In this document: in pieces, positions 29,784 to 40,323 of the stretch
Position numbering within the stretch: the stretch's first letter is position 1
How the letters are laid out: each line of letters opens with the position of its first letter
NCBI RefSeq assembly: GCF_003065425.1
Contig: NZ_CP026949.1
Span: 1,550,001-1,614,000, forward strand
Source: Mycetocola zhujimingii
GTDB taxonomy: Bacteria; Actinomycetota; Actinomycetes; Actinomycetales; Microbacteriaceae
Reading direction: 5' to 3'
Length of the DNA stretch: 64,000 nucleotides
The notes under the pieces: model-generated
Seen by the model: the letters and a program-made list of their open reading frames with translations, nothing else
Databases searched by the model: none
What the model was told of the DNA's origin: nothing
Translations under genes and position numbers: made by a program

Positions 29784-30188
29784 CTACTGGTCAGCCTTCT
29801 TATCACGTGAATCGGTGACGTCTGTCGACGCATCGAATTCCGTGCGCTGGCCGACTTCGGTGTCGATGGCGGGCGCGACCGCTGTGGTTTCTGTCTCAGC
29901 ATCGAGAGTGTCATCTGCGATAACGGGCTCGTCTTCGACGACCTTCGCGATAGCCTGGCGGTGAACCGTGAGGACGGTTCCCGGGGTGGATTCGAGGAGC
30001 ACCTTGTTGGTGTCTTCATCCATTTCGAGGATGGTTCCGAAGAGCCCGAACGTGGTCATGACTTCGGCACCCGGCACAACCTTCGAGAGCAATGCTTCCT
30101 GGTCCTGCTTGCGCTTCTGTCCGTTGCGGAACATGAAGAAGATGAGGACGGCCAGGATGACCAGCATTCCGATGGTTAATGGATCCAT
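29784..30188 (-). CDS. yajC: YajC-family preprotein translocase subunit
   Basis: A 134-residue protein: one N-terminal transmembrane segment (MDPLTIGMLVILAVLIFFMF) then the YajC domain (MFRNGQKRKQDQEALLSKV, PGAEVMTTFGLFGTILEMDE). The acidic C-terminal extension (about residues 85-134) is longer than in E. coli. It is the first gene of the yajC-secD-secF group. Confidence 0.93.
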   Translation of the reverse strand: MDPLTIGMLVILAVLIFFMFRNGQKRKQDQEALLSKVVPGAEVMTTFGLFGTILEMDEDTNKVLLESTPGTVLTVHRQAIAKVVEDEPVIADDTLDAETETTAVAPAIDTEVGQRTEFDASTDVTDSRDKKADQ

Positions 30189-30255
30189 AAGAGGTAAAGA
30201 CCTTTCGCAGCGTCACGGCCGCATGGGAGGGAAAATGGCCGACAGGCCAGCTTGA

Positions 30256-30261
30256 ATTATA
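30256..30261 (-). promoter_or_regulatory. candidate -10 element of the yajC-secDF operon
   Basis: A consensus TATAAT on the minus strand at the ruvB stop codon, 67 bp before the yajC ATG. No strong -35 is visible. Confidence 0.5.
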
Positions 30262-31282
30262 GAACACCGGGCAGTAAAGAACCCTGAGGGTGCTGAATCC
30301 CGAAGTGTTCGAAGGCCTGCGGTGTGGCGACGCGGCCGCGCGGTGTCCGTGTGATGAGACCGATCCGCACGAGGAACGGCTCAACGACGCTCTCGATGGT
30401 CTCCGCCTCCTCGCCAACGGACACGGCGAGGGTGTTGAGTCCGACCGGACCGCCACCGAAGCGGGTGAGCATGATCTCCATCACAGCGCGGTCGAGACGG
30501 TCGAGACCGAGCTCGTCGACGTCATAGAGGGCGAGGGCTGCCCTGACCGCGGCGAGGTCGGCATCACCGCCGTGCACGAGGACATAGTCGCGTACCCGCC
30601 GAAGAAGTCGATTCGCGATACGCGGGGTTCCCCTGCACCGCCCGGCGATCTCAGCGAGTCCCCTGCGGTCGATACTGAAGTCGAGCATGTGCGCGGCGCG
30701 GAACAAGACCTGCTCGAGCTCAGGCTCGTCATAGAACTCAAGGTGAGCGGTGAATCCGAACCTGTCACGCAGGGGGTTCGGCAGCATCCCCGACCGCGTG
30801 GTTGCGCCGACGAGCGTGAACGGAGCCAGGTCGAGCGGAACACTGGTTGCTCCTGCGCCCTTGCCGACCATGATGTCGATCCGGAAGTCCTCCATCGCGA
30901 GGTAGAGCATTTCTTCGGCCGAACGCGCCATGCGGTGGATTTCGTCGATGAACAAGACCTCACCGGGAACAAGGCTCGAGAGGACCGCGGCGAGGTCGCC
31001 GGCGTGCTGGATGGCCGGGCCGCTCGACATGCGGAGCGGCTTGTTGCTCTCGTGGGCCACGATCATGGCGAGCGTCGTCTTGCCGAGCCCAGGCGGACCT
31101 GCCAGGAGGATGTGGTCGGCGGTGCGTCCCTGGATCGCCGCCGCCTGGAGCAGAAGCTGCAACTGGCCACGGACCTTCGTCTGGCCGACGAATTCATCGA
31201 GGCTCTTCGGGCGCAGCGCGCCCTCGAAGACGAGCTCGGCCTCAGAGATTGGCTCTGGCGCGGTGACGTCGGCGTTACTCAT
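30257..31282 (-). CDS. ruvB: Holliday junction branch-migration ATPase RuvB
   Basis: RuvB is the hexameric motor of branch migration. The 341-residue protein has the usual length: [20 protein letters not shown] opening, Walker [18 protein letters not shown] near residue 65, Walker [11 protein letters not shown] near residue 110, and the winged-helix C-terminus ([20 protein letters not shown]). The start shares ATGA with the ruvA stop. Confidence 0.98.
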   Translation of the reverse strand: MSNADVTAPEPISEAELVFEGALRPKSLDEFVGQTKVRGQLQLLLQAAAIQGRTADHILLAGPPGLGKTTLAMIVAHESNKPLRMSSGPAIQHAGDLAAVLSSLVPGEVLFIDEIHRMARSAEEMLYLAMEDFRIDIMVGKGAGATSVPLDLAPFTLVGATTRSGMLPNPLRDRFGFTAHLEFYDEPELEQVLFRAAHMLDFSIDRRGLAEIAGRCRGTPRIANRLLRRVRDYVLVHGGDADLAAVRAALALYDVDELGLDRLDRAVMEIMLTRFGGGPVGLNTLAVSVGEEAETIESVVEPFLVRIGLITRTPRGRVATPQAFEHFGIQHPQGSLLPGVL

Positions 31283-31902
31283 GCGTTGCCCCGTGCCGAC
31301 GCGCTGTGCTTGGCCGGGCCCAGCTGGGCGAGGGCGAGCCTCAGGATGGTCTGGACAGGGGCGGATTCGGCGTCGGGGTTACGTGCCAGGACATCGGCCA
31401 CCACCTGCACAGCAGTCTTTTCGTTCCAGCCGAGTCCGACGAGGGCGACGACGACACTGTCTCCCGATGCCGGAACAGCCATCGGTGCCTCCGGCGGCGT
31501 TGTGACGATGAGCTTGCCGGCGAGGGAAAGAACGATGAGCTTCGCGGTCTTGGGCCCGATGCCGGAGACTTTGCGGAACGCGGCGTCGTCTTCGGCGGCG
31601 ACGGCCGCCGCGATCTGTCCTGGCCCGAGAGCAGACAGCACGCCGAGCGCGGACTTGGGCCCAACGCCGGTGACGCCGGTGAGCAGCTCAAAGACGTGGA
31701 GCTGTTCAGCGGTCTCGAAGCCGAAAAGCGACAGTGAGTCCTCGCGGACGATGAGGCTCGTGTGGATGAGTGCCTGGTCTCCGGCGCGAAGGGCGAGCGA
31801 GTGTTCGGGCGTAACCTGCACGGCATAGCCGATGCCCCCGACGTCGATGATGACACTGCTGCCGACGGCAGACAGCACGGTTCCGCGCAGACTTGAGATC
31901 AC
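31279..31902 (-). CDS. ruvA: Holliday junction DNA-binding protein RuvA
   Basis: RuvA binds four-way junctions and loads RuvB. The 207-residue protein has the OB domain ([20 protein letters not shown]), helix-hairpin-helix motifs ([16 protein letters not shown] and [16 protein letters not shown]), and a C-terminal RuvB-contacting domain. ruvC lies 58 bp upstream. Confidence 0.97.
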   Translation of the reverse strand: MISSLRGTVLSAVGSSVIIDVGGIGYAVQVTPEHSLALRAGDQALIHTSLIVREDSLSLFGFETAEQLHVFELLTGVTGVGPKSALGVLSALGPGQIAAAVAAEDDAAFRKVSGIGPKTAKLIVLSLAGKLIVTTPPEAPMAVPASGDSVVVALVGLGWNEKTAVQVVADVLARNPDAESAPVQTILRLALAQLGPAKHSASARGNA

Positions 31903-31960
31903 GCGACAAGCCTACGGTGGGCGTCCGACACAGCGGGCACCGCCACGCACCTCGCTGGGT

Positions 31961-32542
31961 TTACGAGCGACCCCTGGCGGTCTTCTCAGCACGTGCCCAC
32001 GCCGCCTGGGCCGGCGTAAGAGTGGCAGCACCCGCCGCACCCGCCGCGGTCGACGGAGCACGAAGACCACCCCGCCAGGCGTGGCAAATTGCCAGGGCGA
32101 GCGCATCGGCGGCGTCAGCGGGCTGGGGCGGCTCAGCGAGGCTCAGCACGCGGGCAACCATGGTCTGCACCTGCTTCTTGTCAGCGTTGCCGTACCCGGT
32201 GATCGCGGCCTTCACTTCTGACGGCGTGTGCAGCCCGACCTGAAGCCCACGCCGCGCAGCGGCGTGTAATGCCAGGCCGGAGACCTGAGCCGTCCCCATC
32301 ACTGTGCGCAGGTTGTGCTGCGCGAACACCCGCTCGACAGCGACGGCGTTCGGCGTGAACTCGTCGAGTGCGGCATCGATACCCCGCCCGATCACGAGCA
32401 GTCGCTGGTCGATTTCGGCGAGGATATCGCTGCGAACCACGGAATAGTGCACGAGCACAGCCTTGCGGTTGGGCTCGACATCGACCACACCGATTCCGCA
32501 GCGGGTGAGGCCGGGATCGATGCCGAGCACCCGAAGGGTCAT
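31961..32542 (-). CDS. ruvC: Holliday junction resolvase RuvC
   Basis: RuvC nicks Holliday junctions symmetrically. The 193-residue protein has the RNase H-like catalytic residues in [18 protein letters not shown] (first Asp), [12 protein letters not shown] (Glu) and [18 protein letters not shown] (Asp pair). The C-terminal ~25 residues are an Ala-rich basic tail. It follows yebC by six bases in a ruvC-ruvA-ruvB operon. Confidence 0.96.
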   Translation of the reverse strand: MTLRVLGIDPGLTRCGIGVVDVEPNRKAVLVHYSVVRSDILAEIDQRLLVIGRGIDAALDEFTPNAVAVERVFAQHNLRTVMGTAQVSGLALHAAARRGLQVGLHTPSEVKAAITGYGNADKKQVQTMVARVLSLAEPPQPADAADALALAICHAWRGGLRAPSTAAGAAGAATLTPAQAAWARAEKTARGRS

Positions 32543-32548
32543 CGCTGC

Positions 32549-33310
32549 CTAGTCGTCTTCTGACTGGAGCTCAGCCTGTACCTCTGGAGTGAGGTCATAG
32601 TTGCTGTAGATGTTCTGCACGTCATCAGAGTCTTCAAGCGCGTCGATCAGTTTGAAGATCTTCCGAGCGGTTTCAGCATCGACCTCGACCTTGAGATTCG
32701 GCACGAAGGCGGCATCCGCCGAGTCGTAGTCGATCCCGGCTTCCTGCAGGGCCGTGCGCGTGGCGACCAGATCGGACGGGTCGGTGATGATCTCGAAGGT
32801 CTCGCCCTCGTTGACGACCTCTTCAGCACCCGCGTCGAGAACCGCCGCGAGAATGTCATCCTCCGTGGTGTTTGCGGCAGGAACGACGATGATGCCCTTG
32901 CGGGCGAAGTTGTATGCGACGCTTCCCGGGTCACCCATCGTGCCGCCATTACGGCTCATCAGGGTGCGGACGTCGGCAGCCGCGCGGTTCTTGTTGTCGG
33001 TGAGACACTCGATCAGGAGTGCGACTCCGTTCTGCGCGTAGCCCTCGTACATGATCGTCGTGTAATCGACGGAGTCTCCGGAGAGCCCGGCACCGCGCTT
33101 GACGGCGCGGTCGATGTTGTCGTTGGGGACCGAGGTCTTCTTGGCCTTCTGAATCGCGTCGACCAGGGTCGGGTTACCGGAGAGATCCGCGCCGCCCATC
33201 TTCGCGGCGACTTCAATGTTCTTGATGAGCTTTGCGAACGCTTTGGCACGGCGCGAGTCGGTGATCGCCTTCTTGTGCTTCGTCGTTGCCCACTTGGAGT
33301 GACCGGACAT
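32549..33310 (-). CDS. YebC/PmpR-family protein
   Basis: The 253-residue protein begins [20 protein letters not shown], the YebC family signature, and continues with [20 protein letters not shown] and [14 protein letters not shown]. The family has been described as transcription regulators and, more recently for YebC/TACO1, as factors that help translate proline-rich stretches. The yebC-ruvC-ruvA-ruvB order is widely conserved. Confidence 0.95.
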   Translation of the reverse strand: MSGHSKWATTKHKKAITDSRRAKAFAKLIKNIEVAAKMGGADLSGNPTLVDAIQKAKKTSVPNDNIDRAVKRGAGLSGDSVDYTTIMYEGYAQNGVALLIECLTDNKNRAAADVRTLMSRNGGTMGDPGSVAYNFARKGIIVVPAANTTEDDILAAVLDAGAEEVVNEGETFEIITDPSDLVATRTALQEAGIDYDSADAAFVPNLKVEVDAETARKIFKLIDALEDSDDVQNIYSNYDLTPEVQAELQSEDD

Positions 33311-33377
33311 GTGCTCCCTTACTGGTTCTGTAACCGCACCATTCTAAATCACCGGGGCGGTTGGCGCTGGATTTCGA

Positions 33378-33977
33378 TTATGCGGCGTGGATCTTGGCGA
33401 GAAAGTACTCGTGAAAGCGCATGTCCCCCGTCACTTCGGGGTGGAACGAGGTGCCAAGCAGGTTGCCCTGCTCGACGGCGACGACCCGTCCGTCGGTGAG
33501 GGCGGCAAGAGGGGTAGCCAGCGGCCCGACCGACTCGACGACAGGTGCGCGGATGAAAACGGCGTGAAGCGGATGTTCGCCGATGGCGGGAATGTCGAGA
33601 TCGGTCTCGAACGACTCGGTCTGTGATCCGAACGCGTTCCGGCGCACGGCAACGTCGAGTCCGCCGAGCGATTGCTGGCCACGGATGCCATCGACGATGG
33701 AATCCGCGAGCATGATGAGGCCGGCGCACGTGCCATAGACCGGCAGCCCGGCGTGTATGGCTTCTTTCAGAGGCTCAGCAAGCCCGAATGCGCGCGCCAG
33801 CTTGTCCATGACGCTGGACTCCCCGCCGGGGATAACGAGCCCGTCGACAGCACTGAGTTCCTCGGGCCTCCGGACGAGTGAGACCTCGGCGCCGAGACCG
33901 CGGAGAACGTTCGCGTGTTCGCGGAAATCGCCCTGGAGGGCGAGGACGCCTACCTTGGGGGCTGGACTACCAGCCAC
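33378..33977 (-). CDS. pdxT: pyridoxal 5'-phosphate synthase glutaminase subunit PdxT
   Basis: PdxT supplies ammonia to PdxS in the DXP-independent PLP pathway. The protein has about 199 residues. [20 protein letters not shown] is the opening, [14 protein letters not shown] the oxyanion region, [10 protein letters not shown] carries the nucleophile Cys, and [10 protein letters not shown] the catalytic His-Glu. The GTG start at 33977 overlaps pdxS by 11 bp. A longer frame would run well into pdxS. Confidence 0.94.
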   Translation of the reverse strand: MAGSPAPKVGVLALQGDFREHANVLRGLGAEVSLVRRPEELSAVDGLVIPGGESSVMDKLARAFGLAEPLKEAIHAGLPVYGTCAGLIMLADSIVDGIRGQQSLGGLDVAVRRNAFGSQTESFETDLDIPAIGEHPLHAVFIRAPVVESVGPLATPLAALTDGRVVAVEQGNLLGTSFHPEVTGDMRFHEYFLAKIHAA

Positions 33978-34869
33978 GCTCAGCGAGGCGGTGAGGTGCC
34001 GCGAGGTCGGACACGTTGATGCCAACCATGGCCTCGCCGAGTCCACGCGAAACCTCTGCGATGACGGCAGGGTCGTCGTAGAAGGTGGTTGCCTTCACAA
34101 CGGCTGCAGCACGCTTCTCGGGGTTGCCCGACTTGAAGATTCCCGAGCCGACGAAGACTCCGTCCGCTCCGAGCTGCATCATCATCGCGGCGTCGGCGGG
34201 CGTCGCCACTCCGCCGGCAGTGAAGAGAACAACGGGCAGTTTTCCGGTCTCAGCGATCTCGGCGACGAGTTCGTACGGAGCCTGCAGTTCCTTCGCTGCA
34301 ACGTACAGTTCGTCCTTCGACATCGACGTCAACCGGGCGATCTCACTCTTGATCGTGCGGATGTGCCTGGTCGCCTCCGAAACGTCTCCGGTTCCGGCCT
34401 CGCCCTTCGAGCGAATCATCGCCGCACCCTCGTTGATGCGACGCAGCGCCTCACCGAGGTTGGTTGCACCGCACACGAACGGAACGTTGAAGTCCCACTT
34501 GTCGATGTGGTTGACGTAATCGGCCGGGCTGAGCACCTCGGACTCATCGATGTAGTCGACGTTGAGCGCCTGGAGAACCTGCGCCTCGACGAAGTGACCG
34601 ATGCGCGCCTTCGCCATCACGGGAATGGACACCTCAGCGATGATCGCCTCGATGAGGTCGGGGTCGCTCATGCGGGCGACGCCGCCCTGTGAACGGATGT
34701 CGGCGGGGACTCGCTCGAGCGCCATCACGGCGACCGCGCCGGCGTCTTCAGCGATGCGTGCCTGTTCCGGCGTGACGACGTCCATGATGACGCCACCCTT
34801 CAGCATCTCTGCGAGGCCGCGCTTGACGCGATTGGAGCCCTGTTCGCCGGTGGTGGAGCTGTTCGTCAT
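33967..34869 (-). CDS. pdxS: pyridoxal 5'-phosphate synthase synthase subunit PdxS
   Basis: PdxS joins ribose 5-phosphate, glyceraldehyde 3-phosphate and ammonia into PLP. The protein has 300 residues. [40 protein letters not shown] and [20 protein letters not shown] are family blocks; the catalytic lysines lie in MAKARIGHF and after [11 protein letters not shown]-type sequence. The ATG at 34869 ([10 protein letters not shown]) is chosen; the upstream frame overlaps the HIT gene in a low-quality extension. Confidence 0.96.
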   Translation of the reverse strand: MTNSSTTGEQGSNRVKRGLAEMLKGGVIMDVVTPEQARIAEDAGAVAVMALERVPADIRSQGGVARMSDPDLIEAIIAEVSIPVMAKARIGHFVEAQVLQALNVDYIDESEVLSPADYVNHIDKWDFNVPFVCGATNLGEALRRINEGAAMIRSKGEAGTGDVSEATRHIRTIKSEIARLTSMSKDELYVAAKELQAPYELVAEIAETGKLPVVLFTAGGVATPADAAMMMQLGADGVFVGSGIFKSGNPEKRAAAVVKATTFYDDPAVIAEVSRGLGEAMVGINVSDLAAPHRLAERGW

Positions 34870-34927
34870 AGTGCTCAATCCTAGTTCGCTCTGGTGCGGG
34901 GAAACCGGGTTGCCTGTTCCGGCAGTG

Positions 34928-35542
34928 TCAGCCTGTCGTTGTTGCCGGCCAGGCGCTGGCGATGGCCTGGCGCACGTCGCCGAGCAACTGCGGAAGGGCC
35001 TTCGTCTTCGCAATGATGGGCAGGAAATTGGCGTCCTGTGCCCACCGCGGGACGACGTGCTGATGCAGGTGACCGGCAATGCCTGCGCCAGCCACAACAC
35101 CCTGATTCATCCCGATATTGAAGCCGTCGTTGCGAGAAACAGTCCTGACTACCCGCATCGCTGTCTGTGTCAGCTCACCAATCTCAGCGACTTCCTCCGG
35201 CGTAGCCAAATCGTACGTCGAAATGTGACGGTATGGACAGACAAGCAGATGCCCGCTGTTGTACGGAAACAGGTTCAGGAGGACGAACGCGTGTGTGCCC
35301 CTCGCGACGATGAGGCCATCTTCATCCGACAGCGTCGGCGCGTGGCAAAACGGGCAGTCGTTTTCGTCAGGCTGCTGACCGTTCTGGATGTAGACCAGGC
35401 GGTGCGGCGTCCACAGGCGCTGGAACTCGTCGGGCACCCCGGCGAGGTGCGCAGCGGACTCCACTGTCGCGCCAGGTCCGATCAACGGGTTTCCCGCTGT
35501 CGGCTCCTGATCGGCGTAGTCATCGAGACCTAGTCGAGCCAT
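34928..35542 (-). CDS. HIT family protein
   Basis: A 204-residue histidine-triad nucleotide-binding protein. The triad is in [20 protein letters not shown] near residue 165 (HLHQHV). Cysteines in [12 protein letters not shown] (about residue 62) may bind zinc. It overlaps thrS by 13 bp. The thrS-HIT pair is conserved in actinobacteria, where the protein is thought to be an AP4A phosphorylase or related hydrolase; this is inferred from family, not tested. Confidence 0.92.
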   Translation of the reverse strand: MARLGLDDYADQEPTAGNPLIGPGATVESAAHLAGVPDEFQRLWTPHRLVYIQNGQQPDENDCPFCHAPTLSDEDGLIVARGTHAFVLLNLFPYNSGHLLVCPYRHISTYDLATPEEVAEIGELTQTAMRVVRTVSRNDGFNIGMNQGVVAGAGIAGHLHQHVVPRWAQDANFLPIIAKTKALPQLLGDVRQAIASAWPATTTG

Positions 35543-37497
35543 GCCGTCGAGACCTGCTCGTGTGACGCGATCGCTGAGACGATCTTCTCGATTGCGTCAT
35601 CGACGGGGATGCCGTTCTGCTGCGTTCCGTCACGGAACCTGAAGCTCACGGCACCGGCTGCACGGTCGTCCTCGCCAGCGATGAGCTGGAACGGGATCTT
35701 CGCCTTGGTGTGAGTGCGGATCTTCTTCGGCATGCGGTCGTCGCTGTGGTCGACCTGCACCCGGACGCCACGCTTCTTGAGCCTGGCGGCGATCTCATCG
35801 AGGTACGGTGCGTACTCTTCCGCCACAGGGATGCCGATGACCTGGATCGGGCTCAGCCACACCGGGAATGCGCCGGCGTAGTGCTCGAGCAGGATGGCGA
35901 AGAACCGCTCGACCGAGCCGAGGAGCGCGCGGTGGATCATCGCCGGTCGCTGGCGTGTTCCGTCTGCGGCTGTGTACTCGAGTTCGAAGAGCTCAGGCTG
36001 GTTGAAGTCGAGCTGCACCGTCGAGAGCTGCCAGGTGCGGCCGATGGCGTCGCGTGCCTGTACGGAGATTTTCGGGCCGTAGAACGCCGCTCCGCCCGGG
36101 TCACTCACGAGTTCGAGGCCTGAGTCGATGGCGACTTCCCGAAGCGTCTGGGTTGCGGTTTCCCACACCTCGTCCGAGCCGACGAACTTTTCCGGATCCT
36201 TCGTGGAGAGCTCGAGGTAGAAGTCGTCGAGACCGTAGCCGCGGAGCGTCTCGAGAACGAACTGCAGCTGGCGGCCGACCTCGTCCTTGATCTGGTCCTG
36301 GGTCACGTAGATGTGGGCATCGTCCTGGGTGAGGCCGCGCACGCGGGTGAGGCCAGACAGCGTTCCGCTCTTCTCGTAGCGGTACACGGTCCCGAACTCC
36401 GCGAGGCGCAACGGAAGTTCGCGATAGCTGCGGCCGCGCGCACGGAAGATCAGGTTGTGCATCGGGCAGTTCATGGGCTTCAGGTAGTAGTCCTGGCCCT
36501 GCCTCGTCACGTTGCCGTCGGCATCCGTCTCTTCATCGAGGTGCATCGGAGGGAACATGCCGTCGCGATACCAGTTGAGGTGCTGGCTCGTTTCGAAGAG
36601 GTGCCCCTTGGTGATGTGCGGGGTGTTGACCAGTTCGTAGTCGTTCTGGATCAGCTGCTCGCGCAGGTAGTTCTCGATCTCAGACCGAATGATCCCGCCC
36701 TTGGGGTGGAACACGGCGAGGCCGGAACCGATCTCATCGGGGAAGCTGAACAGGTCGAGTTCGGCGCCGAGCTTGCGGTGGTCGCGCTTGGCCGCCTCTT
36801 CGAGTCGCGACTGGTACGCGCGGAGTTCGTCCTTGGTCGGCCAGGCGGTGCCGTAGATGCGCTGCAGCTGCGGGTTCTTCTCCGAGCCGCGCCAGTAAGC
36901 GGCGGCGACCCGGGTCAGCGCGTAGCCGTTACCGATCATTCGGGTGTTCGGCAGGTGCGGGCCGCGGCAGAGGTCTTTCCACTCGGTCTCGCCCGTCTTC
37001 GGGTTGACGTTGTCGTAGATGGTGAGCTCTGCTCCCCCGACCTCGACGTTCTCGTCGTTCTGATCGTCACCTGCTCCACCCTTGAGGCCGATCAGCTCGA
37101 GCTTGTACGGCTCGTTGGCCAGCTCTTCGCGGGCCTCAGCGTCGGTCACGACCCGGCGAACGAAACGCTGCCCCTGGCGGATGATGCGATCCATCTCCTT
37201 GGAGAGCGCCTTCAGGTCTTCGGGCGTGAACGAGTCGCGCACATCGAAGTCGTAGTAGAAGCCGTCGGTCACAGGCGGGCCAATACCCAGCCTGGCGTCG
37301 GGGTTCACCTTCTGAACCGCCTGCGCGAGAACGTGCGCGGCGGAGTGCCGGAGGATACTGAGGCCGTCGGGCGAGTCGATGGTCACCGCTTCAACCTCGT
37401 CGGTGTCGGTGATCGTGGTCGCGAGATCCTTCAGCTCGCCGTTGACGCGCATGGCGACAACAGACCGATCGGTGAATCTCTCGAATCCGTCAGACAC
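35530..37497 (-). CDS. thrS: threonyl-tRNA synthetase
   Basis: ThrS charges tRNA-Thr. At 655 residues it is full length, with a short TGS-like N-terminus, the editing domain ([25 protein letters not shown] metal site), the class II core ([35 protein letters not shown]) and the anticodon domain ([20 protein letters not shown]). The start is GTG, 9 bases after AGAGGAG. No T-box leader fits in the ~120-bp gap. Confidence 0.98.
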   Translation of the reverse strand: MSDGFERFTDRSVVAMRVNGELKDLATTITDTDEVEAVTIDSPDGLSILRHSAAHVLAQAVQKVNPDARLGIGPPVTDGFYYDFDVRDSFTPEDLKALSKEMDRIIRQGQRFVRRVVTDAEAREELANEPYKLELIGLKGGAGDDQNDENVEVGGAELTIYDNVNPKTGETEWKDLCRGPHLPNTRMIGNGYALTRVAAAYWRGSEKNPQLQRIYGTAWPTKDELRAYQSRLEEAAKRDHRKLGAELDLFSFPDEIGSGLAVFHPKGGIIRSEIENYLREQLIQNDYELVNTPHITKGHLFETSQHLNWYRDGMFPPMHLDEETDADGNVTRQGQDYYLKPMNCPMHNLIFRARGRSYRELPLRLAEFGTVYRYEKSGTLSGLTRVRGLTQDDAHIYVTQDQIKDEVGRQLQFVLETLRGYGLDDFYLELSTKDPEKFVGSDEVWETATQTLREVAIDSGLELVSDPGGAAFYGPKISVQARDAIGRTWQLSTVQLDFNQPELFELEYTAADGTRQRPAMIHRALLGSVERFFAILLEHYAGAFPVWLSPIQVIGIPVAEEYAPYLDEIAARLKKRGVRVQVDHSDDRMPKKIRTHTKAKIPFQLIAGEDDRAAGAVSFRFRDGTQQNGIPVDDAIEKIVSAIASHEQVSTAWLD

Positions 37498-37585
37498 GTG
37501 GTTTGCTCCTCTGAGTAGTAAGACCCTTCAACTTTAGCGCCGCAGAGACCGCGTCCCGCGCGCGGCGGACGCTCATGATTCGCTC

Positions 37586-37591
37586 TAGAGT
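37586..37591 (+). promoter_or_regulatory. candidate -10 element of the YhhN-hydrolase operon
   Basis: TAGAGT, 28 bases upstream of the ATG, in the 121-bp divergent gap with thrS. It overlaps the small palindrome CTCTAGAG. No -35 consensus is found. Confidence 0.4.
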
Positions 37592-37618
37592 GAAGCCATC
37601 CAACCCGAATCGAAGTGA

Positions 37619-38323
37619 ATGCCAGTGCCTGCCACGCCAACCCGCCGGACGATTGCAGCGGTCGCCGTGTTCGTCGCCCTCAGCGTCGTTCACCTCGGAG
37701 CGCTGATCGGTGGCCTGCAGCCGCTCGCGGATGGAACCAAGCCGTTCCTCATGCCCCTGCTCGCCGTCGCCGTTCTCTGCGCGGGCGTACTCAGGTTCGG
37801 CCGCAGGGCCTGGCTGCTCCTCGCGGCTCTCGCGCTGAGCTGCGTCGGCGACGTCGCACTGTTATCGGATTCCAACACGGCGTTCGTCATCGGCCTCTCC
37901 TCGTTCCTCCTGGTGCACCTGGCGTACATCGTGCTCTTCGCGGGCGCCAGCGGCGCCGGTCGGCCGCGGTTCTGGGGCCTCTTTTACGTCGCCTGGCTGG
38001 TGGTCCTGCTGCTCGTGCTGGTCCCCCATCTCGACGCACTACTCGTTCCCGTCATCGGCTACGGCTTTGTCATCGCGGGCATGGCCATCGCGGCGACACG
38101 ATGCGCGCCGAAGGTCACCGTTGGCGCGACACTCTTCCTGCTGTCCGACTCGCTACTGGCCATCAATCGATTTGTCCCAGACGCGAACCTCTGGCAACCC
38201 GGCTTCCTGATCATGCTCACGTACATCGCGGGGCAGGCACTGATCGCCTGGGGACTCGTCGAATCCTGGCGGGCGCACGCATCCCAGCTCCCGACCCCTA
38301 ACTTTGGAAAGGTATCCCCATGA
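37619..38323 (+). CDS. YhhN/TMEM86-family membrane protein (lysoplasmalogenase-like)
   Basis: A 234-residue polytopic protein with about eight hydrophobic segments, beginning TIAAVAVFVALSVVHLGALI. The block LALSCVGDVALLSDSNTAFV with conserved Asp, and ATLFLLSDSLLAINRFVPDA with the SDSLLA motif, match the YhhN family. Characterised animal members hydrolyse lysoplasmalogens; the bacterial substrate here is not known. It is coupled to the next gene by ATGA. Confidence 0.87.
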   Translation: MPVPATPTRRTIAAVAVFVALSVVHLGALIGGLQPLADGTKPFLMPLLAVAVLCAGVLRFGRRAWLLLAALALSCVGDVALLSDSNTAFVIGLSSFLLVHLAYIVLFAGASGAGRPRFWGLFYVAWLVVLLLVLVPHLDALLVPVIGYGFVIAGMAIAATRCAPKVTVGATLFLLSDSLLAINRFVPDANLWQPGFLIMLTYIAGQALIAWGLVESWRAHASQLPTPNFGKVSP

Positions 38324-39147
38324 CACGCGACGATGAGGCCGTTGAGCACTTCACGCGAGACGACCTGACGATGCGCGTTCGGCGTCGCGAGGCGAAATCC
38401 GCCGCGGCCGCAGACAATGTGGTTGTCCTCGTACACGGCATCGGGGTGTCGTCGAGATACTTCACCCGTCTCGCCGGGGAGCTCTCGACGTCAGCGACCG
38501 TGATCTCGGTCGACCTGCCCGGGTTCGGCCCGAATCGCCGACCGCGCAGACAACTGGCTGTGGAAGACTTCGGCACGCTGCTCGCCGACTACTTCACCCA
38601 CGCCGGCGTGGCGTCTCCGGTGCTCGTTGGACACTCGATGGGCGCGGAGATCGTCGTTGACGCCGCACTGCGCCACCCGGTTTCCGGCGTGACGCTGATC
38701 GGGCCGGTTGTCGACGAGCGCGCCAGGAGCGCGTGGCGGCAGGGCATGCGTCTTTTTCGTGACACCTTCCACGAGAGCCCTGGGGCCAACTGGATTGTGT
38801 TCACTGACTACCTGCGGAGCGGCATCCGCTGGTTCTTCACCGAGCTGCCGGCCATGCTCGCGTATCGCACCGAGGAGCACCTGCCGCTCGTTCAGGCTCC
38901 GGTGCTGATCATTCGCGGAGACAAGGATCCTGTCGCGCCCCAGGGCTGGGTCGAGTTCCTGGGGCGCCAGGGGCGCTCCACGCGCGTGGTTTCCATACCC
39001 GGAGGAGGGCACGTTGTGCAGCACACTCAGTCCGCAGCGGTTGCCGCGGAGATCCGCCTGTTGATCTCGGGTGACTCCCTGCTCACTCAGCCGGAAGTGC
39101 GGCCTGCTTACCCCAGCGCTTTCGAGGGCGAGGCAGCGGAGCGATAG
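38320..39147 (+). CDS. alpha/beta hydrolase
   Basis: A 275-residue alpha/beta-fold hydrolase. VVVLVHGIGVSSRYFTRL forms the oxyanion region, VLVGHSMGAEIVVDAALRHP has the nucleophile elbow (GHSMG, near residue 108), RGDKDPVAPQGW contains the acid, and IPGGGHVVQHTQ the catalytic His. The substrate is unknown. Its last 65 bp are antisense to the 3' end of the exporter gene. Confidence 0.87.
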   Translation: MTRDDEAVEHFTRDDLTMRVRRREAKSAAAADNVVVLVHGIGVSSRYFTRLAGELSTSATVISVDLPGFGPNRRPRRQLAVEDFGTLLADYFTHAGVASPVLVGHSMGAEIVVDAALRHPVSGVTLIGPVVDERARSAWRQGMRLFRDTFHESPGANWIVFTDYLRSGIRWFFTELPAMLAYRTEEHLPLVQAPVLIIRGDKDPVAPQGWVEFLGRQGRSTRVVSIPGGGHVVQHTQSAAVAAEIRLLISGDSLLTQPEVRPAYPSAFEGEAAER

Positions 39148-40222
39148 GCACCGGGCGAGGGTCCCGCCACACCTTGATGATCGCCCACGTCACCGCGGCG
39201 ATCGGAACAGCGAGAACCGCTCCGATGATTCCGGCCACGATGGTGCCGGCGGTCAGGGCGACGAGGATGACCAGTGGGTGCAGTTTGAGCGACTGCGCCA
39301 TCACGACGGGCTGCAGGAAGTTGCCCTCGAGCTGGTTCACGCCGACCGCGATGGCGATCACGATGAGGGCGACCACGGGGCCGTTGTCGGTTCCGACAAG
39401 TGCGACGAGAGCGGCGAGCACGCTGGCAACAGTCGCTCCGACGAGCGGCACGAAACTCGCCACGAAGACGATCACGGCGAGCGGGAGCGCGAGCGGCACT
39501 TGGAGGATGAAGAGCCCAAGGCCGATGAAGAACGCGTCAACGAATGCGATGATCGCTGTCCCACGAACGTATCCGCCGAGCACGCGAACCGCAGTGTGAC
39601 CGATGCGGTGTCCACGGTCGAGCGCCGCGCCCTTGAAGGGGCGGAGGAAGAACTCCCAGATCGTGTCGCCGTCCTTGAGGAAGAAGAACAGGATCACGAG
39701 CACGAGGACCGCACCGGTGATGATGTTCGCCGCGGCGGAAACCCCAGCGAGTGCTCCGGAGCCGAACTGGGCGCTCGTGACGAAGTCGATGACGGCATCC
39801 CGCGCCTCTTCGATCTGCTTCTCGTCGATGGGGAGCGGGCCGGTGAGCAGATAGTCGTAGAGCTGGTCGATGCCCTTGACCGCCGAGTCGGCGAGCTCGC
39901 CCCACTGATTCCTTACGGCGAGGACGATGAGCGTCACGACGCCGCCGAAAATCAGGATGCCGCTGAGCAGCGCAACCCACGCGGCGAGGATGGGCGGCAT
40001 AAAGCGACGCAACCAGCTGATCACGGGCGCTGCGGCCGCGGCAATGACGATCGCGATCAGCACGGGGATCACCACGAGCTTGAGCTGCATCATTCCGAGG
40101 ACGACGACGGCGGCGAGAGCAATGATCGCGAGGATCTGGATGCTCCTGACCCCAACCGTCCCCAGCCGGTCGGTCCACAGCGTGCGGAGGGAGGGTCGTT
40201 CGCCATCGATGTCTGTGCTCAT
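39083..40222 (-). CDS. AI-2E family transporter
   Basis: A 379-residue membrane protein with about eight transmembrane helices, starting at IQILAIIALAAVVVLGMMQL. The family traits are the long loop in the middle (about residues 105-155) and the C-terminal VGVNQLEGNFLQPVVMAQSL block followed by HPLVILVALTAGTIVAG. The family includes the TqsA exporter but most members have unknown substrates. The C-terminal coding region overlaps the neighbouring hydrolase gene by 65 bp in antisense orientation. Confidence 0.9.
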   Translation of the reverse strand: MSTDIDGERPSLRTLWTDRLGTVGVRSIQILAIIALAAVVVLGMMQLKLVVIPVLIAIVIAAAAAPVISWLRRFMPPILAAWVALLSGILIFGGVVTLIVLAVRNQWGELADSAVKGIDQLYDYLLTGPLPIDEKQIEEARDAVIDFVTSAQFGSGALAGVSAAANIITGAVLVLVILFFFLKDGDTIWEFFLRPFKGAALDRGHRIGHTAVRVLGGYVRGTAIIAFVDAFFIGLGLFILQVPLALPLAVIVFVASFVPLVGATVASVLAALVALVGTDNGPVVALIVIAIAVGVNQLEGNFLQPVVMAQSLKLHPLVILVALTAGTIVAGIIGAVLAVPIAAVTWAIIKVWRDPRPVPIAPLPRPRKRWGKQAALPAE

Positions 40223-40323
40223 GGCCCCAGCCTAGTTAGTGCACACACCCGCGCACGGTACTTGCGGTGGGACCTGTCGTCAAGGTATGGACTCGGCTGC
40301 CCGCGGTCCCGTACAAAGGAGGA

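Noticed and set aside
37498-37618. T-box leader for thrS
   Set aside because: The gap is too short for a T-box and has no T-box consensus or terminator hairpin.
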